A DNA stretch of 64,000 nt from Arthrobacter crystallopoietes (GTDB taxonomy: Bacteria > Actinomycetota > Actinomycetes > Actinomycetales > Micrococcaceae). The translations under genes and the position numbers were made by a program. Of this stretch, positions 55,955 to 64,000 are shown piece after piece. The notes under the pieces are model-generated. The model did not search any database. It was not told the origin of the DNA and worked only from the letters and a program-made list of their open reading frames with translations. The stretch's first letter is position 1. Each line of letters starts with the position of its first letter. The DNA lies in contig NZ_CP018865.1 of the NCBI RefSeq assembly GCF_002849715.1, positions 180,760 to 244,759 on the forward strand, given 5' to 3'.

Positions 55955-57127
55955 ATGCACATCGAAATTGCCGGAGCAGGCCTGGCGGGCCTGACGGCTG
56001 CCGCTGCCTTCGCTAAAGCAGGAGCCTCGGTCCGGGTCCATGAGAAGGGATCCGAGCTCCGCGAGATCGGGGCCGGAATTTACCTGTGGGAAAACGGGCT
56101 GCGCGCCTTGGAGTCCGTGGGCGCATACGATGAAGTCGCCGGCAGGGCCGAGAAGGTCGAGGTTCCGTTCCTTCGGGACCATGACGGGCGCACCTTGCAG
56201 GAAGAGTGGCTGCGCAACCACCGCCTCTACACCGTAGGACGCCGCCACCTCCATCAAAGCCTGGTCAACGCTGCCCGCCGTAACGGCGCCGAACTCATCA
56301 CCGACTCCCCGGTTGTCAAAGCCTCCCCCAGCGGGACACTGACTCTGGCCGACGGCACGGAAAACCGCGCCGACCTGGTCATTGGCGCAGACGGTGTCTT
56401 CTCCAAGGTCCGCGATTCGCTCGGGCTGCGGAAAAAGCTGGTCGACCTGCGCGACGGCGGCGGACGGCACCTGATTCCCCGTACCGGCGATGACCCGGTC
56501 AACCAAACCATTGAGCAGTGGAACGGCGGGCGCCGCATCGGCATCATTCCCTGCTCGCCGGACGAGACGTACATCTTCCTCTGCTGTCCCGCCAACGACC
56601 ATGAAGGCCGGAATCAGCAGCCGTTCCACCCGGCTTCCTGGATCGAAAGCTTCCCGGAGTTCAGGTCGCAGCTGGAGCGCATTCCCGCCAACACTGAGGG
56701 CCGCTGGGCTCCGTTCCACGACGTGCATGTCGATAAGTGGTACAACGGACGCGCTGCCATCGTGGGAGACGCGGCCCACGCCATGTCACCCAACCTGGGA
56801 CAGGCTGCGTGCGTTGCGATGACCAACGCCGTGGCACTGGCCATCGCGGTGACCAACAGCAGCAACCCCGAGTTCGCCCTGAAGTCATGGGAAAGTGCCC
56901 AGCGGGAAATGAGCGACGGAGTCCAGCAGTACTCCCGCATCTACGGAAAGATCGGTACGGCCTGGCCGAAGGATTTGCTCAACGTCCGTTCCGCCTTGGT
57001 GAAAAAGTTCACCGGATCGCGCCGCGTGCAGGCCACCATCAACTTCGCCGCCGAGAGCTTTCCTTCCGGCGAGATCCGCCCGGTCCGCCCCGATGTTGAC
57101 CGGCTCGCCCAAGAACTGCTGGCATGA
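55955..57127 (+). CDS. FAD-dependent aromatic-type monooxygenase
   Basis: A 390-residue single-component flavoprotein hydroxylase (class A). Motifs: GAGLAGL at residues 7-13 (FAD ADP-binding), the LxADGTENRADLVIGADGVFSKVRD segment near 130-155 (DG motif), and GDAAHAMSPNLGQAACVAMTNAVAL near 270 (GD motif). AGGAG precedes the ATG. The operon context suggests it oxidises a compound imported by the ABC system encoded downstream. Confidence 0.92.
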   Translation: MHIEIAGAGLAGLTAAAAFAKAGASVRVHEKGSELREIGAGIYLWENGLRALESVGAYDEVAGRAEKVEVPFLRDHDGRTLQEEWLRNHRLYTVGRRHLHQSLVNAARRNGAELITDSPVVKASPSGTLTLADGTENRADLVIGADGVFSKVRDSLGLRKKLVDLRDGGGRHLIPRTGDDPVNQTIEQWNGGRRIGIIPCSPDETYIFLCCPANDHEGRNQQPFHPASWIESFPEFRSQLERIPANTEGRWAPFHDVHVDKWYNGRAAIVGDAAHAMSPNLGQAACVAMTNAVALAIAVTNSSNPEFALKSWESAQREMSDGVQQYSRIYGKIGTAWPKDLLNVRSALVKKFTGSRRVQATINFAAESFPSGEIRPVRPDVDRLAQELLA

Positions 57128-58278
57128 ACGGCCGGATGCGTAAACTCGTGGCTCTGGCGCCGGCAGCAGGGATGTTGCTGGTTGCCGGATGCGCACCGGT
57201 GGAAATCGCGGCTGAGCCGGTAACCGGTGCGTCGTGGAAAGTGCCCGCTCTGCTGACGGACTGCGATGCCCCTGACATTGAAGCTGCCGGCTGCATGGGC
57301 CCGAACGCCCCCGGCTCGTATGAGTCCCTGGACAGGAACAGCGTGGACGAGGACTGGCGTATCTGTTCGGTGTTGCCGCATCTGAAGGACCAGACGTGGA
57401 TCGGCATGAACTACGGGCAGGTCAACCAGGCACAGCAACTGGACGTCTCCCTCACGACGACGGACGCAGGAGGCTATGAGAACCTCGCCGACCAGGTGAC
57501 CCAGGTGGAAGACTGCATCAGCTCGGGCGCAGACGCCATCCTGCTCAGCGCCGTCAGCAACGAGTCGCTGAATCCGGCGATCGCCGCCGCGAAGCGGCAG
57601 GGAATCAAGGTCATCGACGTCGGCAACGGCGTCTCATCCACCGAGGTGGACGCCCGGGTCCTTCAGGACTACTACGACATGGGCAAGCTCATCGGCGACC
57701 ATATGGCCACGCTCGATGAGCCAATGAAGGTCGCCCTCCTCCCGGGTCCCGCCGGAGCGGGATGGACCGAACGGACCAGGCTGGGCTTCGAAGCCGCCAC
57801 GAAGGACTCCGGCATCGCTGTAGCGGACATCAAGTATGGCGACACCGGCAAGGAGGTCCAGCTCAAGCTGGTAGAAGATGTCTTGTCCGCCAATCCGGAG
57901 ATCGATGCGATCGTGGGCACCGCAATCACCATGGAAGTAGCCGCAACCGTGTTGGCGGAACAGGGAAAAACCGGCGACGTGCGCCTCTACGGCACATATG
58001 TCACACCGCAGTCGGTGGAGCTGATCGACAAGGGCCGGGCGAATTGCGCCCCGTCGGAGCAATCGAGCCGGATCGGGAAAATGTCGGTGGACCTGGCCGT
58101 CCGCGTCCTTCAGGACATCCCGTTGAACCCTGACATTGAACGGTACGCCCCCGAACCGCTGGTCATCTGCGGTCCCCGCGAGGACGGATACCAGAACATC
58201 GAGTCATTTGACGCCACCGGAAGTTTCGCTCCGGAGGGCTGGGACCCGGTGTTCGATGTGAAAGGAAGCAGCAAATGA
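57124..58278 (+). CDS. Periplasmic-binding lipoprotein of an ABC importer
   Basis: A 384-residue sugar-type (RbsB/TorT-like) binding protein. Signal peptide with lipobox LLVAGC (Cys near residue 23) anchors it outside the membrane. The binding fold shows WIGMNYGQVNQAQQL near 98, ADAILLSAVSNESLNPAI near 138 and IKVIDVGNGV near 160. ATGA overlaps on both sides. It probably feeds the ATPase and permease encoded at 59923-62435. Confidence 0.9.
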   Translation: MNGRMRKLVALAPAAGMLLVAGCAPVEIAAEPVTGASWKVPALLTDCDAPDIEAAGCMGPNAPGSYESLDRNSVDEDWRICSVLPHLKDQTWIGMNYGQVNQAQQLDVSLTTTDAGGYENLADQVTQVEDCISSGADAILLSAVSNESLNPAIAAAKRQGIKVIDVGNGVSSTEVDARVLQDYYDMGKLIGDHMATLDEPMKVALLPGPAGAGWTERTRLGFEAATKDSGIAVADIKYGDTGKEVQLKLVEDVLSANPEIDAIVGTAITMEVAATVLAEQGKTGDVRLYGTYVTPQSVELIDKGRANCAPSEQSSRIGKMSVDLAVRVLQDIPLNPDIERYAPEPLVICGPREDGYQNIESFDATGSFAPEGWDPVFDVKGSSK

Positions 58279-59858
58279 GCGCAACGTTTGCCCTCCAAGG
58301 CAACGTCATCACCATGACGGCGGCCCCGGGAACGACGGTGGTTTACGTGGAAAACGGCCGGATCGCGGGGACCGGAGACAATTCCTACGCGGAACAGTTG
58401 CGCCGCGACGGAGTGCCCGTACACGACATGGGCCAGCGGGCCATCATGCCCGGTTTCATAGATCCACACGTCCACTTCTCGCAGTACGCCGCAGGCACCC
58501 ACCGTGGCATCGACTGCCGGGTGCCCGCCTGCAAGACCATTGCCGACGTCCTGGACGCCCTGGCCACCGGCCTGAAGGCAGGGCGGACCGTCGGCGACTG
58601 GCTGATCGGCTATGGCAACCTGTTCTTCGACCAGAAACTGGCGGAGCACCGCCTGCCCACCAGAGAGGAACTGGACTCGGTCAGCCGGGCCACACCGATC
58701 GTGCTGCACTGCGGCGGACACGTCTCGGTGCTCAACAGTGCCGCCCTCGAGATCGCCCAGGTCGAGCAGTACATGAACGGCAGCGAGGGCCTCTGGGGCA
58801 GCCCGGTCGTGCATCTGGACGACCGCGGCCGGCCCACCGGTGTCGTCGCGGAAATCGACGGTCTGCTGCCCATCCCGGCCAGCAGCCGCGGCGAACTGTC
58901 CCGGTTCTATGCGGACACTTTCCGCACCGATTTCCTGGCCAACGGCGTGACCACCATCGGTGAAATGGCCGAAACCGGCCGCGACATCGAGATCCTGGAT
59001 GAAGCCGTCAGCAACGGCGACATCGCAGGCCGTATCGCGTTCTACGCCATGGCACCGTCATATCTACCCGTGGCCGATGCCTGCCACTGGGTCGCCGACT
59101 ACACATCCCGCAGCGGTCCGGACAAAGTATGGGCCCGCGGCGTTAAAGTGTTTGCCGACGGAGGCTACTCGGCGCGGAACGCCGCAAGCCTGTCCGAATA
59201 CACCCGCGACCACAGCCCGCACCGCGGGTACCGCGGCAAGCTGAACCTGTCGAGGCCGGCCCTGATGGACGCCATCGGAACGGCCCGGCTGAAGAATGTC
59301 CAGGTTGCCATTCATACGAACGGGACCAGGGCACAGCGTGAAGCACTTGAAGCGATCCTGGCCCTGGGCAAACCCCACGAATACGCGCCCATCCGGATCG
59401 AGCACCTGGGCAACGTCCTGGCCGACGCCGCAGACATCGCCATCTGGCGCGCTGCCAACGTCATCCCCGTGATGCAGCCCGGGTTCCTGCACAACTTCAT
59501 CGGCGACTACCTGCCGATGCTGTTCCCCGACACCGGCACGGCCGGCCGGCTACCCGTGAACACCGTGCTGAACGAAGGCGTTACCCCGGTATTCAGCTCG
59601 GACATCACCCTCGGCGGCGAGCAGGGGGCTACCAACCCGCTGCAGACCATCGCGTCCGCCGTATCGCGCCGCAGCTACTGGGGACACCACATTGAACCGG
59701 AGGAAGCGATCTCCGTAGCCCAGGCGCTGCGGCTGCACACCATCGAGGCAGCCAGGGTGCTGGGCATCGACCATCTGACCGGTTCCCTGGAGACAGGCAA
59801 GGCGGCCGACATCACCGTTCTGGACAGGGACCCAGGACGGCGTCCGGGGACGAACTGA
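58275..59858 (+). CDS. YtcJ-type amidohydrolase (module C)
   Basis: A 527-residue metal-dependent hydrolase with DPHVHF near residue 63, VKVFADGGYSARNAA near 288, HTNGTRAQREAL near 345, RIEHLGN near 372 and SSDITLGG near 440. It is the third member of the family in the window. The last residues differ from expectation: a frame one base back from about 59837 continues TASGDELTSIRVHRTYVDG to a stop at 59924-59926 that overlaps the next ATG (ATGA). One G added to GG at 59835-59836 restores this. Confidence 0.88.
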   Translation: MSATFALQGNVITMTAAPGTTVVYVENGRIAGTGDNSYAEQLRRDGVPVHDMGQRAIMPGFIDPHVHFSQYAAGTHRGIDCRVPACKTIADVLDALATGLKAGRTVGDWLIGYGNLFFDQKLAEHRLPTREELDSVSRATPIVLHCGGHVSVLNSAALEIAQVEQYMNGSEGLWGSPVVHLDDRGRPTGVVAEIDGLLPIPASSRGELSRFYADTFRTDFLANGVTTIGEMAETGRDIEILDEAVSNGDIAGRIAFYAMAPSYLPVADACHWVADYTSRSGPDKVWARGVKVFADGGYSARNAASLSEYTRDHSPHRGYRGKLNLSRPALMDAIGTARLKNVQVAIHTNGTRAQREALEAILALGKPHEYAPIRIEHLGNVLADAADIAIWRAANVIPVMQPGFLHNFIGDYLPMLFPDTGTAGRLPVNTVLNEGVTPVFSSDITLGGEQGATNPLQTIASAVSRRSYWGHHIEPEEAISVAQALRLHTIEAARVLGIDHLTGSLETGKAADITVLDRDPGRRPGTN

Positions 59859-59922
59859 CAAGCATCCGGGTGCACCGCACCTATGTGGACGGTGCCCCGG
59901 TATATGAAAGCGGGGTCCGGTC

Positions 59923-61412
59923 ATGAATGCGTTGATCGACATCAGCAACGTCAGCAAAACGTTTCCCGGCGTCACGGCGCTCAGCGGTGTCTCATTCGAC
60001 ATACGCCCCGGTGAAATCCATGCCCTCATGGGCGAAAACGGGGCCGGAAAATCGACCCTGATCAAGATCCTGGCAGGAGCCCAGAAGCAGTCCGCCGGAA
60101 CCATCCGGCTCAACGGCACGGAAATCGATTTCGCCAGGCCGCAGGATGCCGAAGACGCCGGGATCCGCACCGTCTTCCAAGAGCTGAATGTTGTGCCGCA
60201 GCTCTCGGTGGCGGAGAACATCTGTCTGGGCGCCATTCCGGGCCGAACCGGGTTCATCAGCCGAAAGCAGATGCTGCGGCAGGCACGGGAGAGCCTGGCG
60301 GCCTTGGGCGCTTATCTGCCCCTGGACGCCAGGGCCGGTACTTTGCCCCGCTCCTCGCAGCAACTGATCGAGATCTCCCGGGCGCTGATGGGAGACGCCA
60401 AGCTGCTCATTCTTGACGAACCAACGGCGTCGTTGGGCGAGCAGGAGAGCCGGCGGCTGCTGCAGATCGTCAAGGACCTGGCCGGACGCGGAGTGGCAAT
60501 CCTGTACATCACGCACCGCATGCACGAGGTGATGGCGATCGCCGATCGGGTCACCGTCCTCCGGGACGGTCAGTTCATCGAGACGCTGCAGGCGCCCTTA
60601 GAGGAATCCGTGGTGGTCGAGCGCATGATCGGCCGGCCCGCGTCGTCGTTGTACCAGCATTCGATGCGCAGTCCCGGGTCGGAGCTGCTGAGCCTGCATG
60701 AGCTGACGACCGCCACGCTCCGCCAGGTTTCGCTAACGCTACGGGCCGGGGAAGTCGTCGGTATCGCTGGCCTGCTCGGATCCGGAAAGTCCGAGATCGG
60801 CCGTGCCTGCTTCGGCCTGGACAAGGTCCTGGGCGGGCAGATCGTGCTGGACGGCCGGCAGGTGGTTACGCCGGTTCCGGCCGGCATGCTGGCGCAGGGC
60901 CTGGTCTACTACCCATCCGACCGGCGCACCGAAGGCCTGGTCATGGGCCGGCCGCTGCTGGAGGCAATGACCATGGGCTCGCACCAGGCCGCAGGTCTCA
61001 GGCGGTTTGGCTTCCTCAGAAGGGCCGAAGAGTCGCGCCGGGCCACCAGCATCGGCGAAGCACTCGACCTCCGTCCGATGCTGCTGAACCGCAAAGCCGG
61101 CGCCTTCTCCGGCGGCAACCAGCAGAAGGCGGTCCTGGCCAGGGGCAGCTCCACGCAGCCAAGGTCCATATCTTCGATGAGCCGACCGTCGGAATTGATG
61201 TCGGGGCCAAGGCCGACGTCTACCGGTTGATCGACAACTACGCCGAAGCCGGCCACGGGGTGCTGGTCATCTCGTCCGACCTCACTGAAATCATCGGCAT
61301 CAGCGACCGTGTCTATGTCATGCACGAAGGAAGCGTCTCGGCCCACCTGACCGGAGCCGAGATCACCGAAGAAGCCATCGCACATGCCTTCTTCGCCCAC
61401 GCCGCGGCGTGA
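59923..61412 (+). pseudogene. Sugar-type ABC importer ATPase, frameshifted (may be intact)
   Basis: A two-domain RbsA/MglA-type ATPase. Domain 1 has GENGAGKST near residue 38 and LLILDEPTASL near 157. Domain 2 has [10 protein letters not shown] near 283 and [13 protein letters not shown] near 400. At about 61144 the frame breaks; one base back it continues as [21 protein letters not shown] and [21 protein letters not shown] to 61412. Adding one G to the GGGG at 61142-61145 joins both parts as [17 protein letters not shown]. Either a recent mutation or a sequence error. Confidence 0.85.
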
Positions 61413-61446
61413 CCTATCCCTATCTGTTTTCCATCAAGGAGAAACA

Positions 61447-62435
61447 TTGACCACCATCATCCGCCCTGAACGGGCATCTGCACCGCGGCAGAGCAACGTT
61501 CAGTTCCTGCTGACCGTGGGGCTGCTGCCCTGCCTGCTCATCCTGATGTTTTGGGTTTCACCATTATGGAGCCACGGTTCCTCGACGGCGCGAACCTGAT
61601 GAACATCGCCCGCCAATCCGTCTTCCTGCTGCTCATCGCCATGGGCCAGATGATCGTCCTGATCAACGCACAATTGGATCTGTCCGTCGGCGCCACCGTC
61701 GCCCTGACCAGTGTGATCGTAGCCATGGCCACCGCCGCGACGGCGGACGGTCCCGGCTCAGTGCTGGTCGGCATCGCCGTCGGCCTCGTCGTCGGCGGCG
61801 CTGTCGGCCTGCTGAACGGCCTCATAGTGGCCTACCTGAAAGTCCCCTCATTCATGGCCACGCTCGGCTCCACCTCGGTGCTGACCGGATTGGCCCTGAT
61901 CATCTCCAAGGGCGCCCCGATCGTCGGGGTGCCACTGACCTTCACCGATGCCCTGGCTACTTCCTCCGTCCTCGGAATCCCGGTGCCAGTCCTCGTCGGC
62001 ATCACCCTGTCCATTGGCGTCGGTGTCTTCATGTCACGGATGCACGCGGGACGCAACATGTACGCCGTCGGCGGCAACCGCGCGGCCGCCCTGGTCGCCG
62101 GCGTCAACGTTAAGCGCACCATCATCCTGGCCTTCGTCATGTGCTCGATGCTCGCTGCTCTCGCCGGTATCCTGCTCACAGCCCGCGTCGGCTCCGGCGA
62201 AGCATCGCTCGGTGCCAGTTACGTCATGCTTTCCATCGCGGCAGCCGTCCTCGGCGGCACCTCGCTCTTCGGCGGCGAAGGCGTCTTATGGCGGGTGGTC
62301 CTCGGTGTGGTTTTCCTGGGCGTGCTCAGCAACGGCATGAACCTGCTGCAATGTTTCCAGCTACGTCCAGGAATCGTGATCGGTGCCGTCCTGATTGCCG
62401 CGGTGGCGGTCGAGCGGTTCAGGGAGACCACGTGA
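61447..62435 (+). pseudogene. Sugar-type ABC importer permease, frameshifted (may be intact)
   Basis: An RbsC-like permease. TTG start at 61447 after AAGGAG; residues 18-37 form helix 1 (VQFLLTVGLLPCLLILM). The frame then breaks at TTTT near 61548-61551; adding one T gives ILMFLGFTIMEP and the rest to 62435. The remainder has about nine hydrophobic segments and family motifs (NIARQSVFLLLIAMGQMIVL, LDLSVGATVAL, GNRAAALVAGVNV, GEASLGASYVMLSIAAAVLGG). It would transport the module C substrate. Confidence 0.85.
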
Positions 62436-62525
62436 AATAAGCCCTGATAGTCTCAGTTGTCGGCCAAGGATCGGCTGCAGGCACCATTGGAAACATCGGC
62501 TCTGCCAGAAGGACGGGAACCGGAC

Positions 62526-63125
62526 ATGCGGGAGAACGAAACGGAGACGCGGGAAGAATCCCCCGACGCCGCCTCTATCTCCCCCGGCCCGCGGATCCGC
62601 CGGATCCGGCGGTCTTTGGACATGACCCTGCAGGACATGGCCGAAAAGACCGGGCTCTCCGAAGGATTCCTTTCCCAGGCGGAGCGCCGGAAGGCGAACC
62701 TGTCGTTCTCCTCGCTCATGCGCATCGCCGGCGCCCTCAACGTTCCGATGTCCGCACTCCTGGCAGAGGAAAGCGGGGAACCGGAACCCCGGAAACCGCT
62801 CCGGCAGGTCCTGGTCGACCACCCTTCCGGTCTCTACCGCGACAGGTTCGTCACCCCGCCTGATGCCAAAACCCTCCAAGTTATCGAGGCAGTGCTCGAA
62901 CCGGGCGAGGGATCACGCGTGGCACCCTACGCCCACTCCGGCGAAGAGGAATGCCTGTTGGTGCTGGAGGGCCATTTGGAACTGCAGTCCGGCCAAGTGG
63001 TGCACCAACTCCATGCCGGCGAATCAGCCCTGATCGACCCCGGCACCCCGCACTCCTACCGCAATCCCGGCCGAGCCGCTGCCCGGTGGCTCTGGATCTC
63101 CGCCCTGCCGGGCCACGAGCACTAG
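62526..63125 (+). CDS. XRE-family regulator with cupin sensor domain
   Basis: About 199 residues from the ATG at 62526; a TTG at 62457 would add 23 residues. The N-terminal HTH is DMTLQDMAEKTGLSEGFLSQAERRK with IRRIRRSL before it; the C-terminal cupin holds HSGEEECLLVLEGHLEL and DPGTPHSYRNPG. Such HTH-cupin proteins (PuuR-like) regulate amine or amino-acid catabolic operons on binding small molecules. It probably controls module C. Confidence 0.92.
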   Translation: MRENETETREESPDAASISPGPRIRRIRRSLDMTLQDMAEKTGLSEGFLSQAERRKANLSFSSLMRIAGALNVPMSALLAEESGEPEPRKPLRQVLVDHPSGLYRDRFVTPPDAKTLQVIEAVLEPGEGSRVAPYAHSGEEECLLVLEGHLELQSGQVVHQLHAGESALIDPGTPHSYRNPGRAAARWLWISALPGHEH

Positions 63126-63137
63126 GCACCACGGCAA

Positions 63138-63185
63138 GGAGCCGTGTACAGCTGCATGGGTCCACGTCCAGCTGTACACGGCTCC
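63138..63185 (+). terminator. Long perfect hairpin after module C
   Basis: GGAGCCGTGTACAGCT (63138-63153) pairs perfectly with AGCTGTACACGGCTCC (63170-63185) around a 16-base loop. It lies 13 bp after the regulator stop. No U-tract follows. Probably a bidirectional terminator. Confidence 0.7.
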
Positions 63186-63689
63186 CGCGTACCGGGATTG
63201 AAGGCGCCGCTTGAGCGATGCCAGGCAGAGGCAGCACCCGAGCGCTTCCCTTGCGGCCTGGATCGCGTCTTCCCGATGCGCTCCCGCCAAAGGCCGGACC
63301 GTCACCCAGATGCATTACGCCCCGGGGCCGAGTGTTGCAGGAGAAAAAAGTGTATGGGGTAGGGTGCCAAGGTTGACAGCCGGCCCCGCCTTGGGCGGGG
63401 AGAGGACTTCGTACGCCACGAATGTTGTGAGTTCCTCTGTTCGTCCTTTGCACGCTCCTTGGCCATCCGGCCGGGTGTGTGATGTTCCTGGGCGGACCAG
63501 CGTTTGCCGCGTGTCCAGGTCAACTAGCGCAATGCCACCCCTGGCCCGGCAGCGTCTGCGGCCACTTCGCGCTACTCCCCCAGACACCGGACGTGCACTC
63601 TGAACAGGCGGCACCCGCGCAACCTCCAAACCACCTTTTCCGAGCAACCATGAAAAGAGTTACCCCCAATGCCGAAAAGTAAGGAACCC
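63186..63689. other. Gap without a supported gene
   Basis: About 500 bp. Minus-strand frames contain protein-like pieces (AGAHREDAIQAAREALG near 63260 and GGIALVDLDTRQTLVRPG near 63500), but neither has a start, RBS and recognisable family together. Treated as decayed or non-coding. Confidence 0.4.
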
Positions 63690-63925
63690 ATGACATCGGA
63701 AACTTCCCCTGTCGAACGCCCACCCGCCTCTGCCCGCCTTGATGACGTCTCAGGCCTCCGCCGCGGGGCCCGGATCGAAGCCATCGGACCCGATCGGATC
63801 CGGTACCACGGCCGGGTGGAAAAGGTTGCTCCCGAAGCGGGGGTCCTTTGGATCAAGGAGGAACCCTCGACACCCGCAAAATGCTGGACACCAGCGACTA
63901 CAACATCCGCGTCATCTGCGCCTGA
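63690..63925 (+). pseudogene. Small orphan protein, LRPGDHVEI family, frameshifted
   Basis: ATG at 63690 with AAGGA upstream. Frame 1 encodes a 53-residue start including GLRRGARIEAIGPDRIRYHG and VEKVAPEAGVLWIKE. One base back, it continues GTLDTRKMLDTSDYNIRVICA to a TGA at 63923-63925. The joined product aligns with the protein at 23956-24165. Adding a G to the GG inside GAGGAACCC (near 63863) repairs it. The unrepaired frame stays open to the window end. Confidence 0.55.
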
Positions 63926-64000
63926 GACATCCCTCCCCGGCTCACACAGCAAACACAACGCCCCAGAATCCGGGCCTCTGACCCGCACGACGAATCCCCC

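Overview
The window is high-GC DNA whose gene content, ATGA/GTGA-coupled operons, leaderless-type promoter and gene families suggest an actinobacterium close to Arthrobacter (Micrococcaceae). It looks like accessory DNA, probably a catabolic plasmid or island: several catabolic modules, insertion sequences, decayed genes, a phage-defence operon and many small orphan ORFs. I see no replication, conjugation, rRNA or tRNA gene.

Region 1 (1-10.7 kb, + strand) is a tightly coupled operon for oxidising an unknown, probably nitrogenous ring compound. It encodes a three-subunit molybdenum hydroxylase (medium subunit cut by the window edge), two PuuE-type deacetylase paralogues, an asparaginase-like amidase, CoxG, an acyl-CoA ligase, a quinone-oxidoreductase-type dehydrogenase and an XdhC-type Mo-cofactor factor. 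It ends at a complete IS256-family element lying inside a wrecked IS3-family copy.

Region 2 (13.5-33.1 kb) holds two related modules facing opposite ways. Module A (- strand, 13.5-19.8 kb, with a PucR regulator and a BCCT transporter at 20-23.5 kb) and module B (+ strand, 25.0-33.1 kb, with a tandem AsnC/Lrp regulator and an NCS1 permease) each encode a flavin reductase, an aldehyde dehydrogenase, an EthD-like protein, a YtcJ-type amidohydrolase and a luciferase-like flavin monooxygenase. The shared enzymes are close paralogues; the monooxygenases, regulators and transporters are not. The set matches the logic of two-component flavin monooxygenase ring-opening pathways for pyridine and trigonelline. 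I infer two parallel N-heterocycle pathways with different substrates.

Region 3 (33.1-45.9 kb) contains decayed genes (M20 peptidase, DUF1345), a serine recombinase, an intact IS3-family element that splits a TPR-like gene with a 4-bp target duplication, and a three-gene operon matching the Shango anti-phage system (TerB protein, ATPase, Lhr-like helicase). The helicase here ends in a DnaQ-like exonuclease domain.

Region 4 (45.9-55.8 kb) has LacI and MarR regulators followed by sparse DNA with small membrane or orphan proteins, including a duplicated tiny membrane protein with a conserved leader, and a broken RES-domain gene.

Region 5 (55.9-63.1 kb, + strand) is a third catabolic module: FAD monooxygenase, lipoprotein binding protein, a third YtcJ-type amidohydrolase, ABC ATPase, ABC permease and an XRE-cupin regulator. 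Several genes here and in region 3 carry frame breaks that a single-base change in a homopolymer run repairs, so some apparent pseudogenes may be sequence errors.
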